NCBI GenBank assembly: GCA_037134895.1
Contig: JBAXLI010000009.1
Span: forward strand, 1 to 64,000
DNA: 64,000 bases
Direction of reading: 5' to 3'
Source of the DNA: CAIRDP01 sp037134895
GTDB lineage: Bacteria > Bacteroidota > Bacteroidia > Bacteroidales > FEN-979
The first letter of the stretch is position 1, and each line of letters starts with the position of its first letter. A program made the translations under genes and the position numbers. Below, piece by piece: positions 43,714 through 52,450 of this stretch. The notes below the pieces were generated by a model. The model did no database searches. It was not told the origin of the DNA and was given only the letters and a program-made list of their open reading frames with translations.

Positions 43714-45393
43714 TTGATTATGAAACGATATAGTATTTCGATAGTACTTCTCCTTATATGCTCATTCGTTTTCTCCCAGCAAGCCATCCCAGCCGATGGC
43801 TTGCTGGGTTTTTTTAAGCTCGACGGCAGCTCCAAAGAAACTGACGGACGCATTAAGCCAGGGAAGAGCCAGGGAGTAAAACCTGCAGCTGACCGATTTG
43901 GTAATCAGGGTAAAGCAAGCGGATTGTCATACGATTTCAAAAAAGGCAAAAGAAGCAGTATTTCAATTCCGCTTGACATCAATCAGTCGAAACAGCCTTT
44001 TCTTACTGTTTCTTTCTGGATATGTTTGAATACCAGTAACATGGAGTCTGGTATTTTATACCAGTCCGACAATGACTGGAGCCAGACTGATCATTACCGA
44101 GGGATCTATGTTGAGCGTGAGGGTGGTTTAATAAAGTGGACAGCCTGCTGCGGAAGTGACGGCAGTTTAGTAGGACCTGAAGTCCTTGCAAAGAGCTGGA
44201 CGTTCATTGCCCTGGTTTATGATCGTGACGACCAGGCTTTGCGCATGATTGTCAATGACAAGGTATATGCCAGCCCGGCAAAAATGAGGGACGGGGCAGG
44301 TAATCTCAGGATTGGACCTTTCGACGGACAGGTTGATGAACTCAGAATATACTCGAGGGTTCTAACCCTTCCTGAACTGGAAGCTCTTTATGGGAAACCC
44401 ATTACAACAGATACCTCTGAATACGCCATCCTTAAACGGGAAGATTATAAAAGCAGGATGAAGAAGGAAGAGATGGACAAGGTTCAGCCAAATATGACCT
44501 TTGTGGTGTCTGAAGATAAGTTTCCAGTTCATGATTCTGCTGGCAGTAACAATTCCGTTGCATTCCTTTCAAAGGGTGACACTTTCAGGATCCTGAGCAT
44601 AGTGAAAAAGTCGGCTTTGGTTCTTATTCCCGACGGCCGGCAGGGATATATGACCATCAGTTCTATCAATGACGGAGCTTACCTCAAAGGAAGCAGTTAC
44701 ATGGCCCACGAGGCGAAAGTAATTCTCGGAAGCATTTTTAACTTCACCAATATCAGGTCATGGATCGTTGCAGTATTGTTTGCTATCGTCCTGTATTTTG
44801 TTTACAGGAAGTACGACATTATAGACAATACCCTAAACCGGATCGGAAGACGGGATCCTCTGTACCAGGGTGGTTCAAAAAGTGAAGGAGGAATCTCTGG
44901 CAATATCCTGAATAAAGTTTTTCCCTTAAGGCGGATGAGATGGTGGCCATTGACCATAGGTGCAATTCTGGCCCTGGTTGTTTTCATTGCGCTCATATGG
45001 AACGGAGGGGAAACGGAATGGTTCATCAACAGCGGTTTCAGCCTGATACCTTCGGGTTACACCAGGACCATACACTGGGTGCTTTACATCACGTTTATGA
45101 CACTGATGTTCATGTATATTGTTATGATCATCGAGAGTTTTGTGGTTGTAGGGCCCATCATGGCCATTCCCAGGATACTCATTTTATCGATCCTCATTTG
45201 CATGGCAATACTGGTAACTTACTATTTAAGTATATTGATAGTCATTATTGCAATCGTTATGCTTGTACTTTACATTATTGCAGCAGGAGGCTCGGAAAGC
45301 AAGTATAAGTGCCCTCACTGTTACCGGACGTTCACCTCGAGCGCCGGCTCCAGCGGTACCTGTCCGCATTGCGGCGGGGGAGTCAGAACCTAA
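43714..45393 (+). CDS. LamG-domain membrane protein with C-terminal zinc ribbon (gene 2 of unit)
   Basis: A 559-aa protein. After a signal peptide, residues about 27-230 are a LamG/concanavalin-like domain (GLLGFFKLDGSSKETDGR, FLTVSFWICLN, FDGQVDELRIYSRVLTLPELEALYG). A small SH3-like segment follows (NSVAFLSKGDTFRILSIVKKSALVLIPDGRQGYM). Then come about four to five membrane helices (380-530) and a cytoplasmic zinc ribbon KYKCPHCYRTFTSSAGSSGTCPHCGGG. The layout implies extracytoplasmic carbohydrate or protein binding and a cytoplasmic metal-binding tail. A strong terminator-like hairpin lies in codons 21-34. The next gene follows after 3 bp. Function unknown. Confidence 0.78.
   Translation: MIMKRYSISIVLLLICSFVFSQQAIPADGLLGFFKLDGSSKETDGRIKPGKSQGVKPAADRFGNQGKASGLSYDFKKGKRSSISIPLDINQSKQPFLTVSFWICLNTSNMESGILYQSDNDWSQTDHYRGIYVEREGGLIKWTACCGSDGSLVGPEVLAKSWTFIALVYDRDDQALRMIVNDKVYASPAKMRDGAGNLRIGPFDGQVDELRIYSRVLTLPELEALYGKPITTDTSEYAILKREDYKSRMKKEEMDKVQPNMTFVVSEDKFPVHDSAGSNNSVAFLSKGDTFRILSIVKKSALVLIPDGRQGYMTISSINDGAYLKGSSYMAHEAKVILGSIFNFTNIRSWIVAVLFAIVLYFVYRKYDIIDNTLNRIGRRDPLYQGGSKSEGGISGNILNKVFPLRRMRWWPLTIGAILALVVFIALIWNGGETEWFINSGFSLIPSGYTRTIHWVLYITFMTLMFMYIVMIIESFVVVGPIMAIPRILILSILICMAILVTYYLSILIVIIAIVMLVLYIIAAGGSESKYKCPHCYRTFTSSAGSSGTCPHCGGGVRT
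43775..43815 (+). terminator. Intragenic terminator-like hairpin in gene 2
   Basis: CCCAGCAAGCCATC (43775-43788), a 6-nt loop, the exact reverse complement (43795-43808) and seven T (43809-43815) make a perfect 14-bp stem plus U tract on the transcript. It lies inside the reading frame, about 60 nt after the ATG, just past the signal-peptide codons. It could work as an attenuator that stops transcription when ribosomes lag, or be a coincidence of coding sequence. Confidence 0.62.
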
Positions 45394-45396
45394 GTT

Positions 45397-46677
45397 ATGA
45401 AACGAGAGGAATTCGTACTATATCGCACCTTCCCGTCGGATGCCATCAGTGATGGATGGAAAGCCGGGATCGATATTTCACATGTTGCCTATGGAAGCAG
45501 GAGCTGGGCAGTTTTAATGGCCGAACAAACGGGCTTCACAAGTCAGCGGTATTTTCAGAGGGATGATTTCCCATCCAAAAGTATTGATGATGGCTGGAAA
45601 GAGAATTATTACATTACCAATATTACCTGGGGGGACTCGACCTGGGTCCTGATCATGTCGGAGGGATGCGGATTTACCGATCAGCAATGGAGATGCGGTA
45701 GCAAATTCCCTGCCAGGGACGTCGAGAAAGCTATCAAGGCGGGGTTTCATATTTCTTTCGTGACCTATGGACAGGAACGCTGGGTTGTGGTGCTTTCGAG
45801 AACTGAAAGGACATATGAGCAGAAATGGGAAATGTCGAAGGACTTTCCTGAGGAGGCCATTGAAGAATACTGGAACCAGGGATATATCATAACTTCCCTG
45901 GCCTATGGCGACCAGAAGTGGCTGCTGGTTGTCTCCAAAGGAAGCGAGGTGTTATACCAGAGCTGGTCTTTCCGCCGCAGCTTCCCGGAGTCGGAAATTT
46001 CAGAGAAACGTAGTGAAGGGTACTGGGTTTCAAGTCTTACATATGGAAACGGTCTCTGGGTTGTTGTGATGTCGATGACTGAAGAGGAATACCAGAAACG
46101 GACAACTCAAAAGCCACAGGAAACAAAGAAAAAACCTAGGATTCCCAAACCCCGGGAACAAACCCCGGTGCAATCTTCCGACACTTCAGCCCCTGATGAA
46201 GTGAAATTTGAACTGGCGATGGGTGAGTTGCGAAAGCTCACTGGCCTGGCTAAGGTCAAGGATGAAGTTGATGCCCTGATGAAATACATCAAAGTCGAAA
46301 AGTTAAGGAAAACAAGGGGACTGGAGAATGATTTCGGGCAGGAAGCCATTGATACCTTGCTTAAACGAATGGAAGACGAAAGGGATAAGCTTATTGTTAT
46401 CCTTGCAGGGTACACGACCCTGATGAAAAAGGTTGTCGACTCAAACCCGGGACTTCCTTCAAGGTCTACCAGGTCTTTCATCTTCAGCAATTATTCGGTT
46501 AATGAGATGACAGAAACTTCCTGCTACAACTGCAAAAAAAAAGGGGATTTTATTTTAAAAGATTCTATTGAACAGATTTCTGATTATTTTTCTAACTTTG
46601 AAGGGAGGACCTCAAGCGATTTCGGAAACGCAAGATTTGTAAGAAATCTTTTCGATAAGACGGTGCAGGAACTTTAA
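45397..46677 (+). CDS. Five-repeat W-rich (DUF7477-like) protein with broken CbbX-type AAA+ domain (gene 3 of unit)
   Basis: A 426-aa protein. Residues about 9-232 are five repeats of about 45 aa of the form FPxxxIxxxWxxGYxITxxxYGxxxWVVVMS, like the DUF7477 repeats found at the end of plant MUT9-type kinases. From about 268 comes a CbbX/SpoVK-type AAA+ domain (ELRKLTGLAKVKDEVDALMKYIKVEKLRKTRGLEN), but it jumps straight to DFGQEAIDTLLKRMEDERDKLIVILAGY. About 85 residues with Walker A, Walker B and the pore region are missing without a frameshift. The stop at 46675 is premature: the same frame continues with recognisable AAA+ sequence to 46779. ATPase activity is therefore very unlikely; the repeats may still work. 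Confidence 0.82.
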   Translation: MKREEFVLYRTFPSDAISDGWKAGIDISHVAYGSRSWAVLMAEQTGFTSQRYFQRDDFPSKSIDDGWKENYYITNITWGDSTWVLIMSEGCGFTDQQWRCGSKFPARDVEKAIKAGFHISFVTYGQERWVVVLSRTERTYEQKWEMSKDFPEEAIEEYWNQGYIITSLAYGDQKWLLVVSKGSEVLYQSWSFRRSFPESEISEKRSEGYWVSSLTYGNGLWVVVMSMTEEEYQKRTTQKPQETKKKPRIPKPREQTPVQSSDTSAPDEVKFELAMGELRKLTGLAKVKDEVDALMKYIKVEKLRKTRGLENDFGQEAIDTLLKRMEDERDKLIVILAGYTTLMKKVVDSNPGLPSRSTRSFIFSNYSVNEMTETSCYNCKKKGDFILKDSIEQISDYFSNFEGRTSSDFGNARFVRNLFDKTVQEL

Positions 46678-46779
46678 ACCAGGCTTGCTTATATTGACAA
46701 TCCTGCAACAGAAGAACTCAGTACGATCACAAAGGAGGATTTTTTTCAGGCAATAAAAAAAGAAAAAACAACATCATGA
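46678..46779 (+). pseudogene. Separated C-terminal end of the AAA+ gene beyond a premature TAA
   Basis: After TAA at 46675-46677 the same frame reads TRLAYIDNPATEELSTITKEDFFQAI and stops at TGA 46777-46779. The STITKEDF motif is the usual end of CbbX/SpoVK-like AAA+ proteins. The TGA overlaps the ATG of the next gene (ATGA at 46776-46779), the coupling expected for the original stop. A CAA-to-TAA change would explain the interruption. Confidence 0.8.
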
Positions 46780-48611
46780 AAAGGATTCTGATTATTGCTG
46801 CATTACTGATAACGGGGTTCTTGTATGCACAGGATGCCGTTAAAAGCGGATCTATGTTAAAAGGAAACGAGTCAGCGGGGAAATACGACCGTGTTTCACT
46901 CACCATGCTGATGCTTTCTATGCCGGGTGAGCGTTATACCGATGACATTAAAACCGTGTTCAGGGATGTTCACATTCCCGACAAATTCAATGACAACCTT
47001 GTAACAACCCGGTTCCTGAACCCATCCCTTCAGAGCAACAAGTCTGGCAGTCCGACTTATAATTTCACGAATCCCGGCAATGGAGTAATAGGTGGCCCGG
47101 AACTGAAAAATATAATGGTAAACGGCAAGGTTTCCAACCAGATCATTGCAAAATGGTTCGGAAGGAAGCCTGATGGTACTTTTTCGGAAGACGTGCTCAA
47201 GGAAAGAGGCTTGTACAATGCTGTTGACGGGGATGTGCTCATTGCCAATGCCAGTGTGGCTAAACAAAGGCTGAGTGACCAGGGAGAGCGGATGATAGGC
47301 AGGAGCTTTATTATTGTAATGGATTATAACTGGGTAAGAAGTGTGGCAGAGATCCGTTCGGGAACCGACGATAAGAGCAAGGCGATGGCTTCGCAATATG
47401 CCGATAAAAACGGTTATGTTGGCCAGGGCCAGGCCTATATTTTCCAGCTCGTCTGGAATGACTCGGTACAGTCTGTTTTCTATAATGATTTCTGGGCAGG
47501 CCCTAATGACAAAACCTCGGTCATCCAGGCCCGTGAGAAGGCCTTTAACGAAGCCCGCTTCGAGGTACGGTATCTTTTAAGTGTGTCGGTGGATGGCGAT
47601 GGTACCCAGCCCAACCCCGATACATTTCTCGGAAAGCTTACCAGGCAGAAGTCGAGGGACGAATTATTTCAGAAGCTGGTTTATACAAGCATCGACAATG
47701 CCGTATTCAAGATTGAAAGGGTTGTCGAAGATTTTAAAGTCAAAGTCCCTGTTGCTGCCATCCATCCAATACGGGCAAAAATTGGCCGTAAGGAAGGGCT
47801 GAGGGTCGACCACCGCTATTACGTATTTGAAGCGGTGCAGACCGACCAGGGTGTAAAAATGAAACGAAGGGGTGTGATCAGGGCTACAAGTAAGATTGCC
47901 GACAACCGCCAGGTTGCAACCGGAACCACATCCGCAGAAATGATGTCAAAATTTTACCAGGTTGCCGGGCGCAGGCTTGACGTGGGCATGAGGATGCAGC
48001 AACGAAATGATATAGGCATCGGGATCAACCTTGGAGTAATTGCACAATCATCAGACTATTCGAACCTGTTATTCACAGGTGGGCTGGAATATAATCTCTC
48101 CCCGCTGCTCAGCCATATTATCAGGCGGATACCCCACTCAATCAAGCTGGGGGTGGATTTCAGTTACGGCACACCCAAATATCCTATCGACTACCAGACC
48201 CTTCTCCCGGGGTTTGTTCCACCTTCAGATGCTGCGACGGAATTTAAGCTTTCAACAATGCGCTTCAGTTTCAGTCTTTCAAAGGATTTTCACTTTTTCA
48301 GGGTGATGCGTTTTACTCCTTTTGTAGGATATGCAATGGAAACTGCGAAATTCAACTCCGATCTGGTTTATTATTACGGGTATGACAAATCGAAAGACTT
48401 TACAAAGATTAAGAAAGACAGTACCTATGCTAAGATCAATTTCTTTACCGTAGGGGCAAAACTCGGGATCAACATCACAAGTTTTATGCAGCTGATGCTT
48501 TATTTCAATGCCCTCGGGCCAAATTACAAGGGATATGACGCGGGACTCTATCAGCCAGCTATTAAAAACAACTGGATGGAGTTCGGGGCCTTCCTGCATT
48601 TTGAATTTTAA
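46776..48611 (+). CDS. Outer-membrane barrel-type protein (gene 4 of unit)
   Basis: A 611-aa exported protein with signal peptide MKRILIIAALLITGFLYA. The first 380 residues contain a periplasmic-type domain with AVDGDVLIANASVAKQRLSDQGERMIGRSFIIVMDYNWV and an Ala/Arg-rich helix (QAREKAFNEARFEVRYLLSV). From about 400 alternating strands (GIGINLGVIAQS, LLFTGGLEYNLSP, SIKLGVDFSYG, FTPFVGYAMETAKF, INFFTVGAKLGINI, FMQLMLYFNALG) end in EFGAFLHFEF, with the terminal Phe expected by the BAM machinery. This suggests an 8-10-strand barrel. The family is not recognised. The ATG overlaps the original stop of the AAA+ frame. Confidence 0.78.
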   Translation: MKRILIIAALLITGFLYAQDAVKSGSMLKGNESAGKYDRVSLTMLMLSMPGERYTDDIKTVFRDVHIPDKFNDNLVTTRFLNPSLQSNKSGSPTYNFTNPGNGVIGGPELKNIMVNGKVSNQIIAKWFGRKPDGTFSEDVLKERGLYNAVDGDVLIANASVAKQRLSDQGERMIGRSFIIVMDYNWVRSVAEIRSGTDDKSKAMASQYADKNGYVGQGQAYIFQLVWNDSVQSVFYNDFWAGPNDKTSVIQAREKAFNEARFEVRYLLSVSVDGDGTQPNPDTFLGKLTRQKSRDELFQKLVYTSIDNAVFKIERVVEDFKVKVPVAAIHPIRAKIGRKEGLRVDHRYYVFEAVQTDQGVKMKRRGVIRATSKIADNRQVATGTTSAEMMSKFYQVAGRRLDVGMRMQQRNDIGIGINLGVIAQSSDYSNLLFTGGLEYNLSPLLSHIIRRIPHSIKLGVDFSYGTPKYPIDYQTLLPGFVPPSDAATEFKLSTMRFSFSLSKDFHFFRVMRFTPFVGYAMETAKFNSDLVYYYGYDKSKDFTKIKKDSTYAKINFFTVGAKLGINITSFMQLMLYFNALGPNYKGYDAGLYQPAIKNNWMEFGAFLHFEF

Positions 48612-48629
48612 TCAAACACTGAAACAAGT

Positions 48630-49136
48630 ATGAAAACTCTGAGAATCCTTTTTCTTTTTTTATTGGTAAGCGGATTAAGTTCTCCCGCTTTTACGCAATC
48701 TAAAAGCAAGAAAAAACTTGCCGGTTACACGATTGACAATTACGAAATTGAATGTGTGGGAGTGGGATCAGAAGGAACTAAACTCTGGAAGGTATGGGGT
48801 TACGGAAAAAAGCCCGATGTGGCGATACTCCAGGCAAAGCGAAATGCAGTGCATGCCGCCATTTTCAAGGGAGCCTGGGTGGGAAAATGCCCGAAGACAG
48901 AGCCTCTTGTGTCAGATCCTGCCGTTGAGGAAAACAACCAGGAGTACTTCGATAAATTTTTCGAGAACGGAGGCACATACCTGAGTTTTGTTGCCCTGAG
49001 CGGCGACGGGATGGAAGAAAGGGTGAAGGTTGGGAAGCAATACAAGGTTGCAATCGTGGTATCGGTCATGTATGCCCAGCTGCGAAAGGAGCTTGAGAGG
49101 GCAGGAATAGTGAAATCATTGAATAACGGCTTTTAA
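48630..49136 (+). CDS. Secreted protein with LPP20-like fold traits (gene 5 of unit)
   Basis: A 168-aa exported protein with signal peptide (1-23). The mature part reads like a small LPP20/FlgO-type domain: YEIECVGVGSEGTKLWKVWGYGKKPDVAILQAKRNAVHAAIFKG, where the G-x-G strand and the helix with regularly spaced Ala are typical. It ends with KYKVAIVVSVMYAQLRKELERAGI. Two cysteines (ECVG, GKCP) may pair. The role is unknown; the neighbours suggest an envelope assembly. The gap to the next gene is 12 bp. Confidence 0.72.
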   Translation: MKTLRILFLFLLVSGLSSPAFTQSKSKKKLAGYTIDNYEIECVGVGSEGTKLWKVWGYGKKPDVAILQAKRNAVHAAIFKGAWVGKCPKTEPLVSDPAVEENNQEYFDKFFENGGTYLSFVALSGDGMEERVKVGKQYKVAIVVSVMYAQLRKELERAGIVKSLNNGF

Positions 49137-49148
49137 ACATCAGGGGAT

Positions 49149-50096
49149 ATGAAAAATATTTTTATCGCAGTTCTTTTAACGGCCTTCTCGGCAATAGCCT
49201 TCGGCCAGGCCAAAAAGCCAACTATAATGGTTATGCCCAGCGATGTATGGTGCCAGAAGAACGGGTTCATGACAGTTTACGATAACCAGGGCACACAGCA
49301 GAGCGTACCTGATTACAAGAAAGCCTTGCAGAATGACCCGGATCTGCTGCTTGTCATTGCCAAGATTAATACCATGATGACCGACAGGGGTTTCCCTTTG
49401 AAGAACCTCGAATCGGTTATTAAAAATAACGAAAACCAGGCGGCCCAGGACAACATGAGGACGAGTAAGGCTGGCTCTGCGCTGGCCGAAAGTCCGCTCG
49501 ACAAACTGAAGAAAGCTGCCAGGGCTGATATTATCATGTATCTCACTTATACTATCAACCAGACCGGGCCCAAAAAATCGGTTACATTTAACTTGCAGGG
49601 CATCGATGCCTATACCGGGAAACAAATCGCCGGGGCACAGGGCACCGGACAACCTTCCTTTTCGGCCGAACTCCCTGTCCTGCTCGAAGAAGCTGTGATC
49701 GCCCATCTTGACAACTTCAATGCCCAGCTCCAAAAACATTTTGACGACCTCTTCGCAAACGGACGTGAGATCACGGTTAGGGTACAGATGTGGGACAATG
49801 GCTCCGGCACCGACATGGAAACAGAGTACGGAGGCAAGGAACTGAACGAGATCCTTGATGAATGGATGGCTGCGAATACAGTCAAAGGCCGTTACAGCAA
49901 GTCGGAGTCGAGCGAAAATTACATGTTCTTCGAGCAGGTGAGGATCCCACTGTTCAACGAATCAGGAAAGTCCCAGGATGCGAAGGATTTTGTTCAGTTA
50001 CTGCGGAAGTTCCTGAAAGACCCGCCTTACAGCCTGAGCTGCAAAGCCGATATGAACGGGCTTGGGGCAGGACTGCTTTATATTGGAGAAAAGTAA
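49149..50096 (+). CDS. Secreted DUF6175-like protein (gene 6 of unit)
   Basis: A 315-aa exported protein with signal peptide (1-19). It begins KKPTIMVMPSDVWCQKNGFM, a strand-loop start like the LpoB/CsgG/TolB-N class. Further features are ARADIIMYLTYTINQTGPKKSVTFNLQGIDAYTGKQIAGAQGTG, again a CsgG-like pattern, and a second domain from about 205 (REITVRVQMWDNGSGTDMETEYGGKELNEILDEWMAANT). I associate the family with DUF6175 from memory; that label should be checked. Function unknown. Confidence 0.7.
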   Translation: MKNIFIAVLLTAFSAIAFGQAKKPTIMVMPSDVWCQKNGFMTVYDNQGTQQSVPDYKKALQNDPDLLLVIAKINTMMTDRGFPLKNLESVIKNNENQAAQDNMRTSKAGSALAESPLDKLKKAARADIIMYLTYTINQTGPKKSVTFNLQGIDAYTGKQIAGAQGTGQPSFSAELPVLLEEAVIAHLDNFNAQLQKHFDDLFANGREITVRVQMWDNGSGTDMETEYGGKELNEILDEWMAANTVKGRYSKSESSENYMFFEQVRIPLFNESGKSQDAKDFVQLLRKFLKDPPYSLSCKADMNGLGAGLLYIGEK

Positions 50097-50114
50097 ACCT
50101 TAAAAGGAATTCTT

Positions 50115-51089
50115 ATGAAGAAGATTTTGCATTTTTTACTGCTCATGGTTGTATTCTCCCCCTTTGCCACTCATGCTCAGAATACCCAGGGAAAGACCGC
50201 AGATGTTGGAAGATTATCCCTCACACCTGTTGTGTCCGATGAGGTTTCAGCCATCCCTGCCGAAGCAAAAAACTATCTTGCCAATAAACTCCAGCAGATA
50301 GCCACCCTTAACGGGCTGGGCGGCAAAGCCCATAATCCCTGGTTTGTGATAACGGCAAACATATCGGTGGTCTCGAAAGATGTTCTTGCAGGTCCTCCCC
50401 AGATGATTGCCCAGAACCTTGAAGTTACGCTGTATATTGCCGATTACAGGCAAAAAACCGTACTGAGTACATTAAGCCTTTCGGTCAAAGGAGTTGGCAC
50501 AAACGAAACCAAAGCTTTCATGGAAGCGATAAAGAATATCAAAGCGGTCAATCCGGAGATCAAGCTGTTTGTCGAAAACGGAAAAAACAAGATCATTGAA
50601 TTTTACAATTCAAACTGTGATTTTGTATTGACAGATGCGGAAACTAAATGTGCCCAGAAGAAATACCAGGAAGCGATCTTTACACTTACTGCGGTACCAG
50701 ATGTGTGCAAAGATTGTTACATGCAGGCAAACAAGGCAGTAGGCCCGATCTACCAGCTCTATGCCGATTTTAATTGCAAAGTCATGCTGAACATGGCTCA
50801 GAATGCCTGGAATGCACGGCCGAACAGTGCAGGTGCAGAACAGGCTGCAAGGGCCCTTTCAACTATTGACCCCGAAGCGGCCTGCTATGCAGACGCAAAA
50901 CAATTCATGACGCAGATCGCACAGAAGGTGCTTGAGGATGAGAAGCGCGATGTGGCTATGGAAATGAAAGTTCATGACGACAAGGTTGATCTTGAAAAGC
51001 AACGGATCGAAGCCGCCCGGGCCGTTGGAGTGGCTTACGGGACAAACCAGCCTCAGCAGTCATACAATTTCAAAGGATGGCTTTGGTAG
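50115..51089 (+). CDS. Secreted protein with CsgG/LpoB-like N-terminal domain (gene 7 of unit)
   Basis: A 324-aa exported protein with signal peptide (1-21). Residues about 30-165 (AEAKNYLANKLQQIATLNGLGGKAHNPWFVITANISVVSKDVL, then LEVTLYIADYRQKTVLSTLSLSVKGVGTNETKAFMEAI) follow the helix-strand order of CsgG/LpoB-type periplasmic domains. A cysteine-containing helical part follows (NSNCDFVLTDAETKCAQKKYQEAIFTL, VCKDCYM) that looks TPR-like. The C-terminus has a charged coiled coil and an aromatic end. Function unknown. Confidence 0.7.
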   Translation: MKKILHFLLLMVVFSPFATHAQNTQGKTADVGRLSLTPVVSDEVSAIPAEAKNYLANKLQQIATLNGLGGKAHNPWFVITANISVVSKDVLAGPPQMIAQNLEVTLYIADYRQKTVLSTLSLSVKGVGTNETKAFMEAIKNIKAVNPEIKLFVENGKNKIIEFYNSNCDFVLTDAETKCAQKKYQEAIFTLTAVPDVCKDCYMQANKAVGPIYQLYADFNCKVMLNMAQNAWNARPNSAGAEQAARALSTIDPEAACYADAKQFMTQIAQKVLEDEKRDVAMEMKVHDDKVDLEKQRIEAARAVGVAYGTNQPQQSYNFKGWLW

Positions 51090-51108
51090 AAATTTTTAAT
51101 CAGGAAAC

Positions 51109-52422
51109 ATGAGAAAAGTATTATCAGCAATAAGCATCAGCCTGCTTGTTTTAATGATATCGGCTGCTGGCATCTGCGCCCAGGAAAAGGTCATTGAAAA
51201 AAGCGGGAAAAAGCCCGCCTGGGTGAACTCGGTCGAAAAAGGATATATCATCGAGATGGGCCATGGGACCACTGCCGATGAGGCAAAGGAAAAAGCCATG
51301 CTGCAGATCAAGGAATCTATGATACGCTCTGTTGCCGACCTGGTTTCTTCCAGTACCACCATGACCTCCATTGTAAAAATGACAAACAACAAGTCGCAGA
51401 TAAACGACGATTTCACCACGGCGGTTCGGTCGAGGACTGCTAAAATGCCTTTCATCAAAGGGATCTCGGTGAGCAAGGCCAGCGATTTTTACTGGGAGAA
51501 GGTGAAGGATCCGAAAACCGGTGCAGTTTCGGTGAATTATCATATCAAATATCCATTCCCAAACTCAGAGCTCAATGCGATCATTGCTGAATTCGAGAAG
51601 GATATGAAGGAGAAGGCCATGATGGTTGAGGCCCTCTGCCAGCCTGCAGCGAATTCAACGAACCTCGATGAAATCGTTCAGAAATTCAGGGAACTGCTGA
51701 GCCTGATCCCCCAGCTCGAGGAACCCGTTAAAACCAATGCCCTGGTTTGTGAAGCTACCTACAGGAACCTCCTGAAATCCTTATCCATCCTTTCAACAGC
51801 ATCTTCGGCGGGCAATCTTTCGTATATCATCAGCTCAGGGGGTAAGACCTTCAGGTCGACGTCGAAACCCCTTATTAAATCGAACTGTGCAGGGAACTTC
51901 ACCTTCACCACATCCGCCGACACCAGTAAAATAGGATATTCCTATAATGGATGTTATGAAAGCCAGGCGAATAAGGTGAGCGTGGAATACCATTTCGAAG
52001 ACATCACAATGAAATCGGAATTCCCTTTCGAGATTGGCGCAGGCAAGATTGAGTTTTCCCTGTCCGACGGGGTCTCCATTACCGAAACCGATGGTGATTC
52101 GCTAAGCATCAGGCAGTGCCAGGTAAGGGTGAACCTGAATTTGAAATTCGCCACCGGTTTTATCGTTAAACGCATCACCCTCGAATTGCCGGGAGCAAGT
52201 CCGGTAAGGTTTGAAGGACTCAGTATCAAAGTGAGCGGAAAGGGGCTGCATGCGATAAGCGCCGAAGGCAGTGCAATGATCAGGAAGAGCACGGTCTCGT
52301 CGAGGCAGGGCCTGGGAAACCAGGCTTCAGGAAGCATTGAATACTTTGACCCCATGAGCGGGACAACTGCTGTTTACAAGTTCTACAACGAAAAAACCGA
52401 CATTCGTTTATTGCAACAGTAG
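51109..52422 (+). CDS. LPP20-family exported protein (gene 8 of unit)
   Basis: A 437-aa exported protein with signal peptide (1-24). The N-terminal domain matches LPP20/FlgO-type proteins: KPAWVNSVEKGYIIEMGHGTTADEAKEKAMLQIKESMIRSVADLVSSSTT, with the typical G-x-G strand followed by an Ala/Lys helix. Central and C-terminal parts are beta-rich (VSVEYHFEDITMKSEFPFEIGAGKIEFSLSDG) and may form an immunoglobulin-like domain. It ends the unit; the next gene is 28 bp away with its own -7-like motif. Function unknown. Confidence 0.75.
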   Translation: MRKVLSAISISLLVLMISAAGICAQEKVIEKSGKKPAWVNSVEKGYIIEMGHGTTADEAKEKAMLQIKESMIRSVADLVSSSTTMTSIVKMTNNKSQINDDFTTAVRSRTAKMPFIKGISVSKASDFYWEKVKDPKTGAVSVNYHIKYPFPNSELNAIIAEFEKDMKEKAMMVEALCQPAANSTNLDEIVQKFRELLSLIPQLEEPVKTNALVCEATYRNLLKSLSILSTASSAGNLSYIISSGGKTFRSTSKPLIKSNCAGNFTFTTSADTSKIGYSYNGCYESQANKVSVEYHFEDITMKSEFPFEIGAGKIEFSLSDGVSITETDGDSLSIRQCQVRVNLNLKFATGFIVKRITLELPGASPVRFEGLSIKVSGKGLHAISAEGSAMIRKSTVSSRQGLGNQASGSIEYFDPMSGTTAVYKFYNEKTDIRLLQQ

Positions 52423-52450
52423 TCGCAGCAGTAGGAATTTTCCTTTACCT

